From: Bacteroidota bacterium
Lineage (GTDB): Bacteria > Bacteroidota > Bacteroidia > AKYH767-A > OLB10
DNA: 64,000 bases
Assembly: GCA_016709725.1 (NCBI GenBank)
Contig: JADJMG010000020.1
Span: 9,381 to 73,380, forward strand
Direction: 5' to 3'
Shown here one piece after another: positions 1 to 11,100 of the stretch. The translations under genes were made by a program, and so were the position numbers. Every line of letters starts with the position of its first letter. Position 1 is the stretch's first letter. A model generated the notes under the pieces. That model made no database searches, was not told the origin of the DNA, and saw only the letters and a program-made list of their open reading frames with translations.

Positions 1-337
1 GAGAAATATAATAAGCCATGTTTTGATTGATCTTTTGTTCCACCTGATCATCGGTTACCACAATACTGTCAATTGCTGATTGATGCAAAAGAAGCTTGTT
101 GAGCAATAGTTGATCGATGATCCGACATTTTAATTCCGCTTCGCCAAGTGTAGTTTGCGTCAAGTATTGTTGATATTGCGTTTCAACATCAGAAAGCAGT
201 ATAATATGATTTCCAACCACAGCGGCAACTTTATCCACTACAATTTCATTTTGTGGTTGAGCAACAAGAGTTATGCTGCAAAGCAGTAAGCAAAAACTAC
301 TTAATCCAATTTTCAATTTCTTTCTTTTGTATTGCAT
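1..337 (-). CDS. SurA-like periplasmic chaperone/PPIase, N-terminal part
   Basis: Partial gene; its 3' part lies off the left edge. Read on the minus strand from an ATG at 337 it gives a basic start (MQYKRKK), a hydrophobic stretch and an AQ-type signal peptidase site, then a SurA N-terminal pattern (VDKVAAVVGNHIILLSDVE, then a helix containing IIDQLLLNKLL). SurA-family proteins escort outer-membrane proteins through the periplasm. The start overlaps the end of the upstream lipoprotein gene by 41 bases in another frame, which fits translational coupling. The function rests on this N-terminal domain and on its position as the third folding factor in the cluster; no PPIase domain is visible in the part present. 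Confidence 0.75.
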   Translation of the reverse strand, partial: MQYKRKKLKIGLSSFCLLLCSITLVAQPQNEIVVDKVAAVVGNHIILLSDVETQYQQYLTQTTLGEAELKCRIIDQLLLNKLLLHQSAIDSIVVTDDQVEQKINQNMAYYIS

Positions 338-1193
338 CTTGATAGGCGTCTTTTTCCATTTCACGAATTAATTCCAGCTTGCGATTGTTGATGATGAGAT
401 TCCAGATGTTTTCTCTCTCGAAGGTCAACGGTGATAAGCTTTCTTTTATTTTAAATCCTTTGATATTTACAAAGAAAATATGTGTCGAATCGGGTATTTC
501 AATGTACCTATTGTTTTTGAGGTATTGCTCCTGATCATAGGTTCTAATGGGTATTTTCTTGAGTAAATCATCAAAAAGAAGCCATTCTTCATCATTAAAA
601 TAATAGTCGGTGGCGAATTGATAACAATATTCTTCTAATTGCTTTCTGTCTTTCGCATTGGTACTTCTAAACCATCCTTTTACCTTGGGAAGCTTAGGTG
701 CTGTTTTGGGTAGTTTGAAGTAAAGGACTTGAAGGATATTGTTTTTTAATTGGAAGTTATTTTGATTTTCATTGTAGTATTTTTCAATGTCCTCATTGCT
801 GATGGAAGTGTCTAACTTCTGCTTGATTAACTCACTCTCATAAATATAGGTTATTAATGAATTTCTATATTCTTCGAGCTTCTTGTCCACATTTTTTCGC
901 TCATCATCTAAATTGTCTTCCGCTCTTTTTAATACCGACTGTTGTTGAATCCAGTTTTGTACATAAGAACGAATAATGGTTAAGCTATCATTCTTGCTTA
1001 CTCCTTTCGGAACTAAATTTCGAATGTCGGTAGCATAAAGGTATTTGTCATAAACACGGGCAATTACTCTTTCGCTAGCATCTGAAGTATTACTTTTTTT
1101 CTGACAAGCACTAAATGTCAAAAAGAGCAAGCAGCTGCAAATGATGATCAGCGTGCCTTGCTCTTTTTGAATGAATCTTGCTTTAGTCAACAA
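297..1193 (-). CDS. SurA_N-like periplasmic lipoprotein
   Basis: A 298-residue protein with a lipoprotein signal: a hydrophobic stretch to about residue 29 ends at FSAC, so Cys30 is the likely lipidated residue. The mature part begins with a SurA N-terminal-like segment (IARVYDKYLYATDI, then a helix-rich stretch) and is charged and helical; I see no PpiC rotamase core. In Bacteroidota such a protein commonly sits between a two-domain PPIase and SurA and probably acts as an outer-membrane-protein chaperone. It starts 14 bases after the PPIase gene stop and its end overlaps the SurA-like gene, so the three form one operon. The precise role is inferred. Confidence 0.7.
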   Translation of the reverse strand: MLTKARFIQKEQGTLIIICSCLLFLTFSACQKKSNTSDASERVIARVYDKYLYATDIRNLVPKGVSKNDSLTIIRSYVQNWIQQQSVLKRAEDNLDDERKNVDKKLEEYRNSLITYIYESELIKQKLDTSISNEDIEKYYNENQNNFQLKNNILQVLYFKLPKTAPKLPKVKGWFRSTNAKDRKQLEEYCYQFATDYYFNDEEWLLFDDLLKKIPIRTYDQEQYLKNNRYIEIPDSTHIFFVNIKGFKIKESLSPLTFERENIWNLIINNRKLELIREMEKDAYQDAIQKKEIENWIK

Positions 1194-1207
1194 CGATTAT
1201 TTTAATA

Positions 1208-3247
1208 CTATTTCCACATGGTTTCTAAAACTTCGTTATTCACTTTTACACTGTATTTGTCGTGTAAACTTTGTAACCATGTTTTTTCCAAGTACGTTTG
1301 ATAATCGGCAGTAACAACGCCTTTTGCTTCTTCTAAGGTTTTTGGAGTAGGAGGTAAGATGGATTTTACATCTACGATATGACCCATATTGTTTTTAACA
1401 ACATCAGCACTTAAGCCCGTTTTCCAACCAGCAGCTTCCACAATTTCATTTTCTCCATGACCAAATTTTCCATCACGAGTAGTGACAGCACTCGCATTCG
1501 TTTTATTAAGACCAGCTACGATTTCTGCGGCCGTTTTTTTCTTCTTCGTAAGTCCTTTGCGGAGTTCTGCAGCTACTTTTGCATCGGCACAAGTGTAGAT
1601 GGTTACATCGCATCTTTCTGCCCATTTATAGTTGTTTTTATTCGCTTCATGGTATACTTCAAGGCCAGCAGTATCTTTCACCGCTTTACTCCAAACCATT
1701 TTGTCTGTTAAGTCAAAAAGTAAAATACCATCTCTGTATTCACGCATTAAATTTCGGAAGTCAGGATAGATTTTTTCTAGTCTTTCTTCTAAATAGCTAA
1801 GAACAGCATCGCCTACCCATTGATCGTACATGGAGTAACCAATGGCTTGCGGATTGTTTCCTGTTCTTTTTGTTTGGTGAGTGCTCACGTATTTTGCAAA
1901 ATCTTGCTGCGTATAATTTGTCACCACACCATTTGAATCCGTCAAAGAGAAAATATTTTTTGTGAATTTATCAGCAGTTGATAAATCCCATTCTCCTTCC
2001 GTAACGCTGCTGTCGAGGCTTGCGATGAATTCATCTTTCGCTTTTGGAGTTTCTTTGTACTTATACGCTTTTTTAATTTTGGTTACCATGCTCAAACGAC
2101 TTGCTTCATTTCGGCTGTCACGAGCGATTAATTGTTTTAACTCTGCTTTCTTCTCAGCAAATGGAGGAATTCCACGCTTGTCGAGTAATTGAATAATGTG
2201 AAAACCATAGGTTGTTTTGATTATTCCACTGCGGTCACCTTTATTTTTAAGAGCAAAGGCCGCTTTTTCAAATTCTGGAACCATCTTCCCTGTACCAAAC
2301 CAAGGAAGTTCACCGCCTTTTTTTACAGATCCTTTGTCTTCGCTATACATCGTTACTGCAGAATCCCAAGCCATCCCATTTTTCAATGCTTGAACCACCT
2401 CGTTCATTCTGAGTTCGGATGCTTTCACTAAACTATCATTCGCATCTTTTGGAATACGAATCATGATATGAGCTGTTTGAATTTCTCCCTGTGCTGGTCG
2501 AATATCTAAAACTTTAATAATGTGATAGCCAAATCGCGTACGAACTGGCATTGAAACTGTGCCGGGCTTTGTATTGAAGGCTACCGTTTCAAATGGGTAT
2601 ACCATCTGCATTCCTGTAAAATATCCCAATTCCCCATTGTTTTCTTTTGCAGATGGATCTTCACTGGAATCACGTGCTACCTTGCCAAAATCAGCTCCTT
2701 TCATAATCATATCACGAATTTTCAGGATGCGATTGTAGGCAAGTACGGTATCTTTTGGAAGGGCGTCAGGGTTAACTTTTAATAAAACATGGCTAGCTTT
2801 TACGTCCTTGCCCAAACGCTCATAGGCTTCCTGAATCAGGTTTTCACTCACATCTTTATCCGTGAGGTAAGGTTGAGCCAATTGCTTGTTATAGCCTGAA
2901 AGTTCATTTTTGAAAGTCTCGCTCGTGTCCATTTTCATGGATTCAGCTTCTTTTACCTTCAATTTGTAGTTGATGTATAGGTCGAGATATTCTCTAACGG
3001 AAGTTTCTGTAAATACCGAATCCTTGTTGTTTTTGCGGAAAACTCGATCAAACTCCGATTTTGGAACATTTTCTCCAGCCACAACCATGAGGATAGGGTC
3101 GGAGGTTGCTAAAGTCGTGCTTGTTGGTTTAGAAGCATTTGCCGGAGTAGAAATTGCTTTTTTAGGTGCCGGTTTCTTGGTTTGAGCAGGGACCTGTGAA
3201 ACAACAGCCACAGAGAGAAGAAGAGAGTAAAGAATTGCTTTTGTCAT
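1208..3247 (-). CDS. Peptidylprolyl isomerase with two PpiC (parvulin) domains
   Basis: A 679-residue exported protein. Residues 1-22 form a signal peptide ending in PAQ. A SurA-type chaperone region is followed by two parvulin domains: the first begins at ASHVLLKVNP (about residue 151) and includes GELGYF, the second begins at TAHIMIRIP (about residue 258) and includes GGELPWF. Both end in the usual YGFHII/YGYHII-like strand (FGYHIIKV, YGFHIIQL). It should catalyse prolyl cis-trans isomerisation and assist outer-membrane protein folding. It lies 299 bases after guaB on the same strand and is first in a three-gene folding cluster. The C-terminal third (about residues 400-679) is not assigned. 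Confidence 0.88.
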   Translation of the reverse strand: MTKAILYSLLLSVAVVSQVPAQTKKPAPKKAISTPANASKPTSTTLATSDPILMVVAGENVPKSEFDRVFRKNNKDSVFTETSVREYLDLYINYKLKVKEAESMKMDTSETFKNELSGYNKQLAQPYLTDKDVSENLIQEAYERLGKDVKASHVLLKVNPDALPKDTVLAYNRILKIRDMIMKGADFGKVARDSSEDPSAKENNGELGYFTGMQMVYPFETVAFNTKPGTVSMPVRTRFGYHIIKVLDIRPAQGEIQTAHIMIRIPKDANDSLVKASELRMNEVVQALKNGMAWDSAVTMYSEDKGSVKKGGELPWFGTGKMVPEFEKAAFALKNKGDRSGIIKTTYGFHIIQLLDKRGIPPFAEKKAELKQLIARDSRNEASRLSMVTKIKKAYKYKETPKAKDEFIASLDSSVTEGEWDLSTADKFTKNIFSLTDSNGVVTNYTQQDFAKYVSTHQTKRTGNNPQAIGYSMYDQWVGDAVLSYLEERLEKIYPDFRNLMREYRDGILLFDLTDKMVWSKAVKDTAGLEVYHEANKNNYKWAERCDVTIYTCADAKVAAELRKGLTKKKKTAAEIVAGLNKTNASAVTTRDGKFGHGENEIVEAAGWKTGLSADVVKNNMGHIVDVKSILPPTPKTLEEAKGVVTADYQTYLEKTWLQSLHDKYSVKVNNEVLETMWK

Positions 3248-3270
3248 AATGGACTTAATTTATAGGGACG

Positions 3271-3278
3271 CAAATGTA
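3271..3278 (-). promoter_or_regulatory. Bacteroidota -7 promoter element for the PPIase cluster
   Basis: On the minus strand the sequence reads TACATTTG, an exact match to the TAnnTTTG -7 consensus, 23 bases upstream of the PPIase ATG. I do not find a clear TTTG -33 element at the usual distance, so it is a half-supported promoter. Confidence 0.45.
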
Positions 3279-3545
3279 ATAATTCTCCCTTCTTTTCGAG
3301 ACTGATTGCACATCTTTCCAATGAAAAAATGGTGAAAAACCTGCTCCCGTCCTCACAATGTTTGTAACTAAATTTTAAGAGGAGGCCTAATCGTCAAGCT
3401 TTACGAGAAGATGAAGTTGAAATCGCATCTAAATTTAACCCACCGCAAAGAGCATTAACGATAAGTTAACAATGTTTGATTATTCTAAAATGTATAAAAA
3501 AAGGACTGGCGGTCTATCTTTTTAAAAGTAAATTTTTAACTTAAT

Positions 3546-5012
3546 TTATCTCGAATAATTAGGTGCGTCACGTACAACAGTCACATCATGTGGATGGCTT
3601 TCACGGATACCCGACGACGTTATACGTATGAACTTTGCATCCTGTAGTTTTAGTACATTTTTAGCTCCGCAATAACCCATGGATGCCTTTAATCCGCCTA
3701 CCATTTGGTACACTTCATCAGCAACACCACCTTTGTACGGAACGCGACCCACGATGCCTTCTGGAACCAACTTTTTGATATCATCTTCAGCATCCTGAAA
3801 GTAGCGATCTTTTGATCCTTCTTTCATGGCTTCGATGGAGCCCATCCCTCTGTAACCCCTGTATTTTCTTCCTTCGTAAATCATCGTTTCACCTGGAGAT
3901 TCCTCTGTTCCTGCGAACAATGATCCAATCATCACCGTGCTTGCTCCAGCCGCAATCGCTTTGGCAATATCACCCGTAAATCGAATTCCACCATCAGCAA
4001 TGATGGGTACTCCAGTGCCTTTTAATGCTTTTGCTACTTCGTAAACCGCCCAAAATTGTGGAACGCCAACGCCTGCAATAACACGTGTTGTGCAAATTGA
4101 ACCCGGACCAATTCCTACTTTAACAGCATCTGCACCTGCTTTTACAAGCGCTTTTGCAGCCTCTGGAGTAGCAATATTACCTACCACCACCTGTAATTTT
4201 GGAAAAGCTTTTTTTACTTTTTTCAAAGTATCAATCACTCCCTTCGAATGCCCATGTGCAGTATCGATAACGATGGCATCGGCGCCCGCTTTTACGAGGG
4301 CTTCAACACGATCAAGGGTATCTGCTGTAACACCAACCGCCGCGGCAACACGTAAACGTCCTAAGTCATCTTTGTTCGAATTGGGACGCGATTTAAACTT
4401 TAAAATGTCTTTGTAGGTGATTAATCCGATAAGTTTTCCACTCTTATCTACCACAGGTAATTTCTCAATTTTGTGTCGTTGAAGAATCAATTCAGCCTTT
4501 TGTAAACTGGTTGCTCCAATACTCACAATCAAATTATCCTTGGTCATCGCTTGGTTTACTTTCTTCTTCATGTCTTTTTCAAAACGAAGATCGCGATTGG
4601 TAAGAATGCCTTTTAGTTTTGAATTTTTATCGATGATGGGAATACCACCAATCTTATTGTCACGCATGACTCTTAATGCTTCACCAATGGTCCCATCCTC
4701 CAGCATAGTTAAAGGATCTTGAATCATCCCACTTTCGCTGCGTTTCACTTTTCTTACTTCAGCAGCTTGGCGATCGATGCTCATATTCTTGTGCAAAACA
4801 CCAATAGCTCCTTCTTGGGCCATAGCAATAGCCATCGCCGCTTCGGTAACGGTGTCCATAGCTGCAGAAACAATAGGAACTTTGATTGGAATTTTCTTGG
4901 TAAAAAAGCTGGATGTATCTGTCTCCCTTGGCATTATCTCCGAATAGGAGGGGATTAATAAAACATCGTCGTAGGTGAGTCCTTCGCCAATAAACTTTTG
5001 ATCTGTTTTCAT
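3546..5012 (-). CDS. guaB: Inosine-5'-monophosphate dehydrogenase
   Basis: IMPDH oxidises IMP to XMP with NAD+, the committed step of GMP synthesis. From the ATG at 5012 the protein is 488 residues, the usual family length; an in-frame extension to 5039 would add nine residues with no support. It has the N-terminal barrel half (GLTYDDVLLIP), a tandem CBS pair at about residues 90-210 (one ends in GILTNRDLRF, the other in GLITYKDILK), then the second barrel half with the catalytic-loop signature GPGSICTTR and the flap motif near GYRGMGS. Intact. Transcribed toward the PPIase genes; a strong terminator upstream isolates it from the giant gene. Confidence 0.97.
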   Translation of the reverse strand: MKTDQKFIGEGLTYDDVLLIPSYSEIMPRETDTSSFFTKKIPIKVPIVSAAMDTVTEAAMAIAMAQEGAIGVLHKNMSIDRQAAEVRKVKRSESGMIQDPLTMLEDGTIGEALRVMRDNKIGGIPIIDKNSKLKGILTNRDLRFEKDMKKKVNQAMTKDNLIVSIGATSLQKAELILQRHKIEKLPVVDKSGKLIGLITYKDILKFKSRPNSNKDDLGRLRVAAAVGVTADTLDRVEALVKAGADAIVIDTAHGHSKGVIDTLKKVKKAFPKLQVVVGNIATPEAAKALVKAGADAVKVGIGPGSICTTRVIAGVGVPQFWAVYEVAKALKGTGVPIIADGGIRFTGDIAKAIAAGASTVMIGSLFAGTEESPGETMIYEGRKYRGYRGMGSIEAMKEGSKDRYFQDAEDDIKKLVPEGIVGRVPYKGGVADEVYQMVGGLKASMGYCGAKNVLKLQDAKFIRITSSGIRESHPHDVTVVRDAPNYSR

Positions 5013-5036
5013 AGGATGATCTTGGATATTGGCATG

Positions 5037-5044
5037 CAAAAGTA
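5037..5044 (-). promoter_or_regulatory. -7 promoter element for guaB
   Basis: Minus-strand TACTTTTG matches TAnnTTTG and lies 24 bases upstream of the chosen guaB ATG, which supports the start at 5012 rather than the extension to 5039. No convincing -33 element is seen. Confidence 0.45.
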
Positions 5045-5114
5045 ACTTTTTTTACCGATAAATTGACTATAAGTAGATGAGTTCATCAAAAATTAATTGA
5101 TTTCAGAAAAGTAT

Positions 5115-5149
5115 AAAAAAATGGAGGCCGCCCATCCCTGAGCGGCCTC
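5115..5149 (-). terminator. Intrinsic terminator after the giant T9SS gene
   Basis: Read on the minus strand: an 8-bp perfect stem GAGGCCGC/GCGGCCTC around a 10-base loop, followed almost at once by seven T. It lies 20 bases past the stop of the giant gene and before the guaB promoter, so it separates the two transcripts. Confidence 0.85.
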
Positions 5150-5168
5150 ACCACGCGTTGACCGGAAT

Positions 5169-8100
5169 TTACCGTAACAAAGTTACGGATCCGCTCTTCT
5201 CAATCTCCTGACCATTGGTTCCAAAAATTCGAACGGAATACACATAGGTACCCTCAGGAGCGATTTTGCCATCATACGTACCATCCCAACCTTCGCCAGG
5301 GATACGTGTTTCATATATTCTTTGTCCCCATCGATTGAATACTACAAAGAAATAGTTCTTTGCTTCAATGTAGATGAATTCTGGCTTAAATACCGGATTT
5401 TTTCCACTAGGGGTAAATGCACTTGGAATGAATAAGTGAGGTTCTTGAATTAAACAGAAGATGTTTGAAACACTTGTATCGGTAAATCCATAGGTGTTAC
5501 CACTACCTTCATAAGCCTCAATACGATAACAGAATTTACCAGAGTAATTCGGATATAAATATAAGGCCGCAACATCGTCATTGTAATCCAGAATTCCATT
5601 ATTCATGGTTGCAATGGGTGTTGGACTCCATAAACCATCAACACTTCTGAACAATGAGTATTTACTCACATTGCCTAACCACTCTTCGTAGAAGTTCCAT
5701 TTCAACTCATTTACTAAATTGAAATCAGGCTGTCCCGTTAACAATATTGTACGACCCAAGTTACTAATAAGAACATCATTTGAGCAAGAATCAACAGTAA
5801 TCACACGATAGTAATAACTGTATTGATCGGTTCTTGCTGAGAAATCATTGAACGTAATAATTGGACTTCCAGTATATGTAATAGCACCCACGGTTGTAAA
5901 TGGTCCGTTTTTATCAAATGCACGTTGTAATTTATATTTGGAAACATCTGGATTTCCAGCAGTATCCACTAAGCATTCAACGATTACTCTTCTCAAGTCA
6001 ATAACGGTAGCTTTTTCAAATACGAGAAGGTTGGTAATGTCAACAAATTCGCAATTTCACAAGCCTGGTTAGAAGAAGCAGTTCTAGAAGAAGTATTTCC
6101 TTGTGCCTGTATGTAGTAACAATACTCTGAGTTGTTAGTTAATGTAACATGACTATAAGTAATATTCGATCCAGGAACAGATGCTAAGAAAGTAAATGGT
6201 CCTCCATTTTCACTTACATAGATGTTATATTGTCCAACACCATTAACCATATTAATGTACGGATTCCAACGCAAGTCGATTGCTGAACGACAGATGTCAA
6301 GTTTAGCGGTAACGAATAAGGTGTTGTGTAATGTACCAATGTTACTGATGTTTCTGCAACTATCATAAGCAGCAATACTGTAACGTTGAGATGCGAATTC
6401 TGCAGCTGGATTATTGTCTAAGAAGTAACTGGCATTAATTCCAACTACACTACCAATCGAATCCCAAGATGCTCCATTAAAATGATAGATGATGTATCCA
6501 ACCACATCTCCAGATGGACTAGGCAACCAACTTACACTTACTTGTGATGGGTTGAATGGATCCAAACTAGCAGTATCTAAAGCGGAAACAGTAGGGCGAG
6601 TAATATCTCTAAATAAATCTCCATCGGTAGAAGAATTACTGATACAACCTGATAAATCTCCAGTTTGAACTCGGTAATTGATCACCGCTTCACAAACATT
6701 AATGGTGTCATTCCATGTATACGTTGGCGCTGTTGTAGTTCCAATTATATTCCAAACACCTGTTGGGTATTCTTTGTAAACATCGTAGTTCAATGTAGCA
6801 GTTGCTAATTCTGGATTATGAATCGGATTCCAAACAACAACGGCAACGCCATTATTATTAAATACATCTACTTTAATAGTACGTAAAGTATCTGAACCAG
6901 GAGACTCTTCGCCACCACATGCTGTTTTTGTAGTCATGTAATAGTAAATAGATCCTGCTTGAGCATTCGCAGTAAGATCAGAGTAGGTAAGTGTATTGTA
7001 ATTGGTAATCGTAGTTACTGTAGTATAAGGTCCACCAATAGCGGATGACTTATAGATCGTGTAATTTGCAAAGCGTTGGCCTGTATCAACTGGTGCAATC
7101 CAGCTAAGAATTACATTTCCATTCGGAAGCACATTTGCACAACGTGGTGCAGGCGCATCTGGAATGGTATGGTCAACAAATATTTCACCATCTACATTGG
7201 ACAATGAATTACATCCTTGTGCGTCGCCGATACTCACTCTGTAATTAATGGAATCGATACAGAGCACTAAATTTTCTTGCCATGTTGTTGCAGCTACATT
7301 CGCTACGATCGACCAGTTACCTGAACCACCTGGATTTTCTTTTTCAACTACATAGGTTCCAACAGAAGTTGGTAGAAGCGGGTTGCTCACTGCATTCCAA
7401 TTCAAAGTAGCCGTAGTGGTATTTCCACCACTCACTACTAGGTATATAGTTTGCAATGTATTTCCGTTGGCAAGTCCGCCAATCGCTGATGGATCGGTTT
7501 GACCGGTACATCCTGATTTAGTTTGTAAATAATAACTCACAGAACCAGCATTTCCGTTGGCAGTTCCATCTAAATAAGTACTGATGGTATTGTTTTCAAC
7601 AGAGTCAATCAAGACAAATCCAGCACCTGTATTTCTCCAAATATTGTATTGATTAAAGTCTGTCCAAGTAGCAGGAGTAGGGTTTACCCAAGTTAATTGT
7701 ACTTGTCCATTTGCATTAACACTTGCACATCTTAATTCAGGATGATCGATTACATTTCCAATGTAAGTGAATACGTTATTTGCAATGTTAGAACGACTCA
7801 CACAACCACTGTTATCCGTAGCACTAATTTGATGATTTAAGGTAGTGTCACAATCATTGATCGTTTGAAAGTATACCAGTTGATTTGTATCTCCGAATAT
7901 CGATAATACTCCTCCGGCATTGTAAGAAGACCAAACATCGTACTGACCACTGGTTACCGAACCAGGCAAAGGAGAACTCAACGCCGACCAATTTAAGTTG
8001 GCTTGTCCTAAAGTAGGTGTCGTTGTTAAATAGATGGATCGAAGTGATGCTGATGTATTACCATTATCTACTTGACCTGTACATCCACTTTGTGATCTTA

Positions 8101-11100
8101 CGTAATATCCGAAAGACTGTGCATTTCCATTAGCTAAAACATCGGTCCATGTAGTTTGTGCAAAATTCCCAACGGAATCATACAACACAAAACCTGCACC
8201 ATTGTCTCTGTAAATTTCGTACTCATTGAAATTTACATTGGAACCTGCAGGTGTAATCCAAGTTAATTCAATTTGTCCGCTTGGTAAAACGTTTACACAA
8301 CGTAAATCCGGATTGTCTACAATGTTTCCAATGTAAGTAAATTCATTCGTGTCAATATTAGAATTACTTATACATCCACTGTTGTCTGTTACCGTAATGC
8401 GATGCTGTAAAGTAGTATCACAATTATTAATCGCCTCGTTAAATGTTAATGCACTTGTTGTACCAAGAGAAGTAGTAAGAGTCCCTGCAGCATTATAACT
8501 TGACCACACTTCATATTGTCCTGAACTTGCTAAAAGCGGAAGTCCAGTCCAATTCATTGCAGCATTTCCAAGTGTTGGTACAGTAGTTAAATAAATAGAA
8601 CTTAATGTTACACTCGTTGTTCCATTGTCAACTTGACCAGTACAACCACTTTGTGAACGTATATAGTAACTATACGATTGTGAATTACCATTAGCTAAAG
8701 CATCCGTCCAAGAAGTTTGTGCGAAATTGCTAACCGAATCGTAAAGTACAAAGCCAGCTCCATTGTTTCTAAAGATCTCAAATTCGTTGAAATCATCATT
8801 AGAACCAGTAGGTGTGATCCAACTTAATTGAATTTGTCCATTTGCTAACACGTTTACACAACGTAAATCTGGATTATTAACGATGTTACCAATGTATGTG
8901 TAGCTATTGGTGGTGATATTTGAATTACTCACACAACCACTATTGTCCGTTGTACTTACTTTATGATTAAGTAATGTATCGCAGTCATTGATGGTTTGGA
9001 AGTAAACTAATAAGGCAGTATCGCCAAATACACTTAATGTACTTGTTGCATTGTAGCTTGACCAAACATCATATTGTCCTGTAGTAACGGAACCAAGCAA
9101 AGGTGTTGATAAAGCAGACCAACTTAAGTTAGCACTGCCCAACACTGGAGTTGCCGTCAGGAAAATTGAACTTAATGTGGCACTTGTAGTACCGTTGTCA
9201 ACTTGTCCCGTACATCCACTTTGTGAACGTACATAGTAGCTGTACGATTGAGCATTACCATTTGCAAAAGCATCTGTCCATAACGTTTGAGCAAAATTGC
9301 TAACTGAATCATAAAGCACGAAACCAGAACCATCGTTTCTAAAGATTTCGAATTCATTGAATTCATCATTAGAACCTGTTGGTGTGATCCAGCTTAATTG
9401 AATTTGTCCATTTGCTAATACGTTTACACAGCGTAAGTCAGGATTATTAACGATGTTACCAATGTAAGTATAGTTATTGGTAGTGATATTTGAATTACTC
9501 ACACAACCACTATTGTCCGTTGTACTTACTTTATGATTAAGTAAAGTATCGCAGTCATTGATGGTTTGGAAGTAAACTAATAAGGCAGTATCACCAAATA
9601 CACTTAATGTACTTGTTGCATTGTAGCTTGACCAAACATCATATTGTCCTGTAGTAACGGAACCAAGCAAAGGTGTTGACAATGCAGACCAACTTAAGTT
9701 AGCACTACCCAACACTGGAGTTGCCGTCAGGAAAATTGAACTTAAAGTGGCACTTGTAGTACCGTTGTCAACTTGTCCAGTACATCCACTTTGTGAACGC
9801 ACATAGTAGCTGTACGATTGAGCATTACCATTTGCAAAAGCATCTGTCCATAATGTTTGAGCAAAATTGCTAACTGAATCATAAAGCACGAAACCAGAGC
9901 CATCGTTTCTAAAGATTTCGAACTCGTTGAACTCGTCATTAGAACCTGTAGGTGTGATCCAGCTTAATTGAATTTGACCATTCGCTAACACGTTTACACA
10001 GCGTAAGTCAGGATTGTTAACGATGTTTCCTATATAAGTATAAGGATTCGTAACAATATTTGATCTTGATATACATCCAATATTATCATCTACGGTAATT
10101 TGATGACTGATATTAGTATCGCAATCGTTAATAGCATGATTAAACAATAGAGTTGGAGTATTTCCAATTCCTTGTAAAGCTCCTAATGCATTATAAGTTG
10201 AAAATACATTGTACTGTCCACCAATTGCAGAGGGTAATAAAGGTGTTGATAATGCTGTCCAATTCAAATTAGCTTGACCTAATATTCCAGCTGCGGTTAA
10301 GAAAATTGAACTCATCGTATTACCGTTTGTACCCGTGGTTACCTGACCAGTACAACCACTTTGAGTTACTAAATAGTAAGAATAAGATTGAGCATTTCCA
10401 TTTGCAGTTATATCTATATACGTATTCAGTGCACTATTTGACACAGAATCAATCCGTGTAAATCCAGCTCCACTATTACTCCAGATTTCATATTCATTAA
10501 AATCGGTGAAGGTGGCAGGTGAAGGATTTTCCCATGTAAGTTGAATGTTTCCATTAGGCAATACACTCACACATCTTAAACCTGGGTTCGGAATAATATT
10601 ACCAATATAGGTGAAGATGTCATCAGCTGCAGAACTAATAGAAGTACAAGGGGCATTATCATCTAATTCAATTCTGTATTCATAAGGAACATTACAGGTA
10701 GTAATGGCATCCGTATAAGTTAGCGCAGCCGTTGTACCAACTTGTACATAAGCACCAATACCGGTACTTCTTCTCATTACTCGATAAGGGCCTGGGGCGC
10801 TAACTAACGATGGAGAAATCATTGCATTCCAAGTAAGTATGGCAGATCCCACAGTAGCATTGTTTACTGAGAGTAACATGGTTGCTAACGTTGCACTTGT
10901 TGTACCATTCGTTTGTAATCCATCACAACCAGACAAAGAAACTAATTGATAGTACTGAATAGCGGTATTGGCATTTGCTCCTACATGTAACCATGAAGTT
11001 GTTGCGTAATTCGTCACGGTTCCGACAAGAGCAAAAGGACCTCCAGCATTGGATGAATGATAAATTTGAACTCCAGCAAAGAAGTTGTTAGGGTCGGCAG

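Noticed and set aside
3495..3527. Possible guaB terminator
   Set aside because: The stem (GAC/GTC with loosely paired AAAAAG/CTTTTT) is too weak to list, although seven T follow on the minus strand.
9172..9939. Short alternative minus-strand frames recurring in both 570-bp units
   Set aside because: They recur only because the DNA repeats; composition and lack of a start context mark them as shadows of the giant gene.
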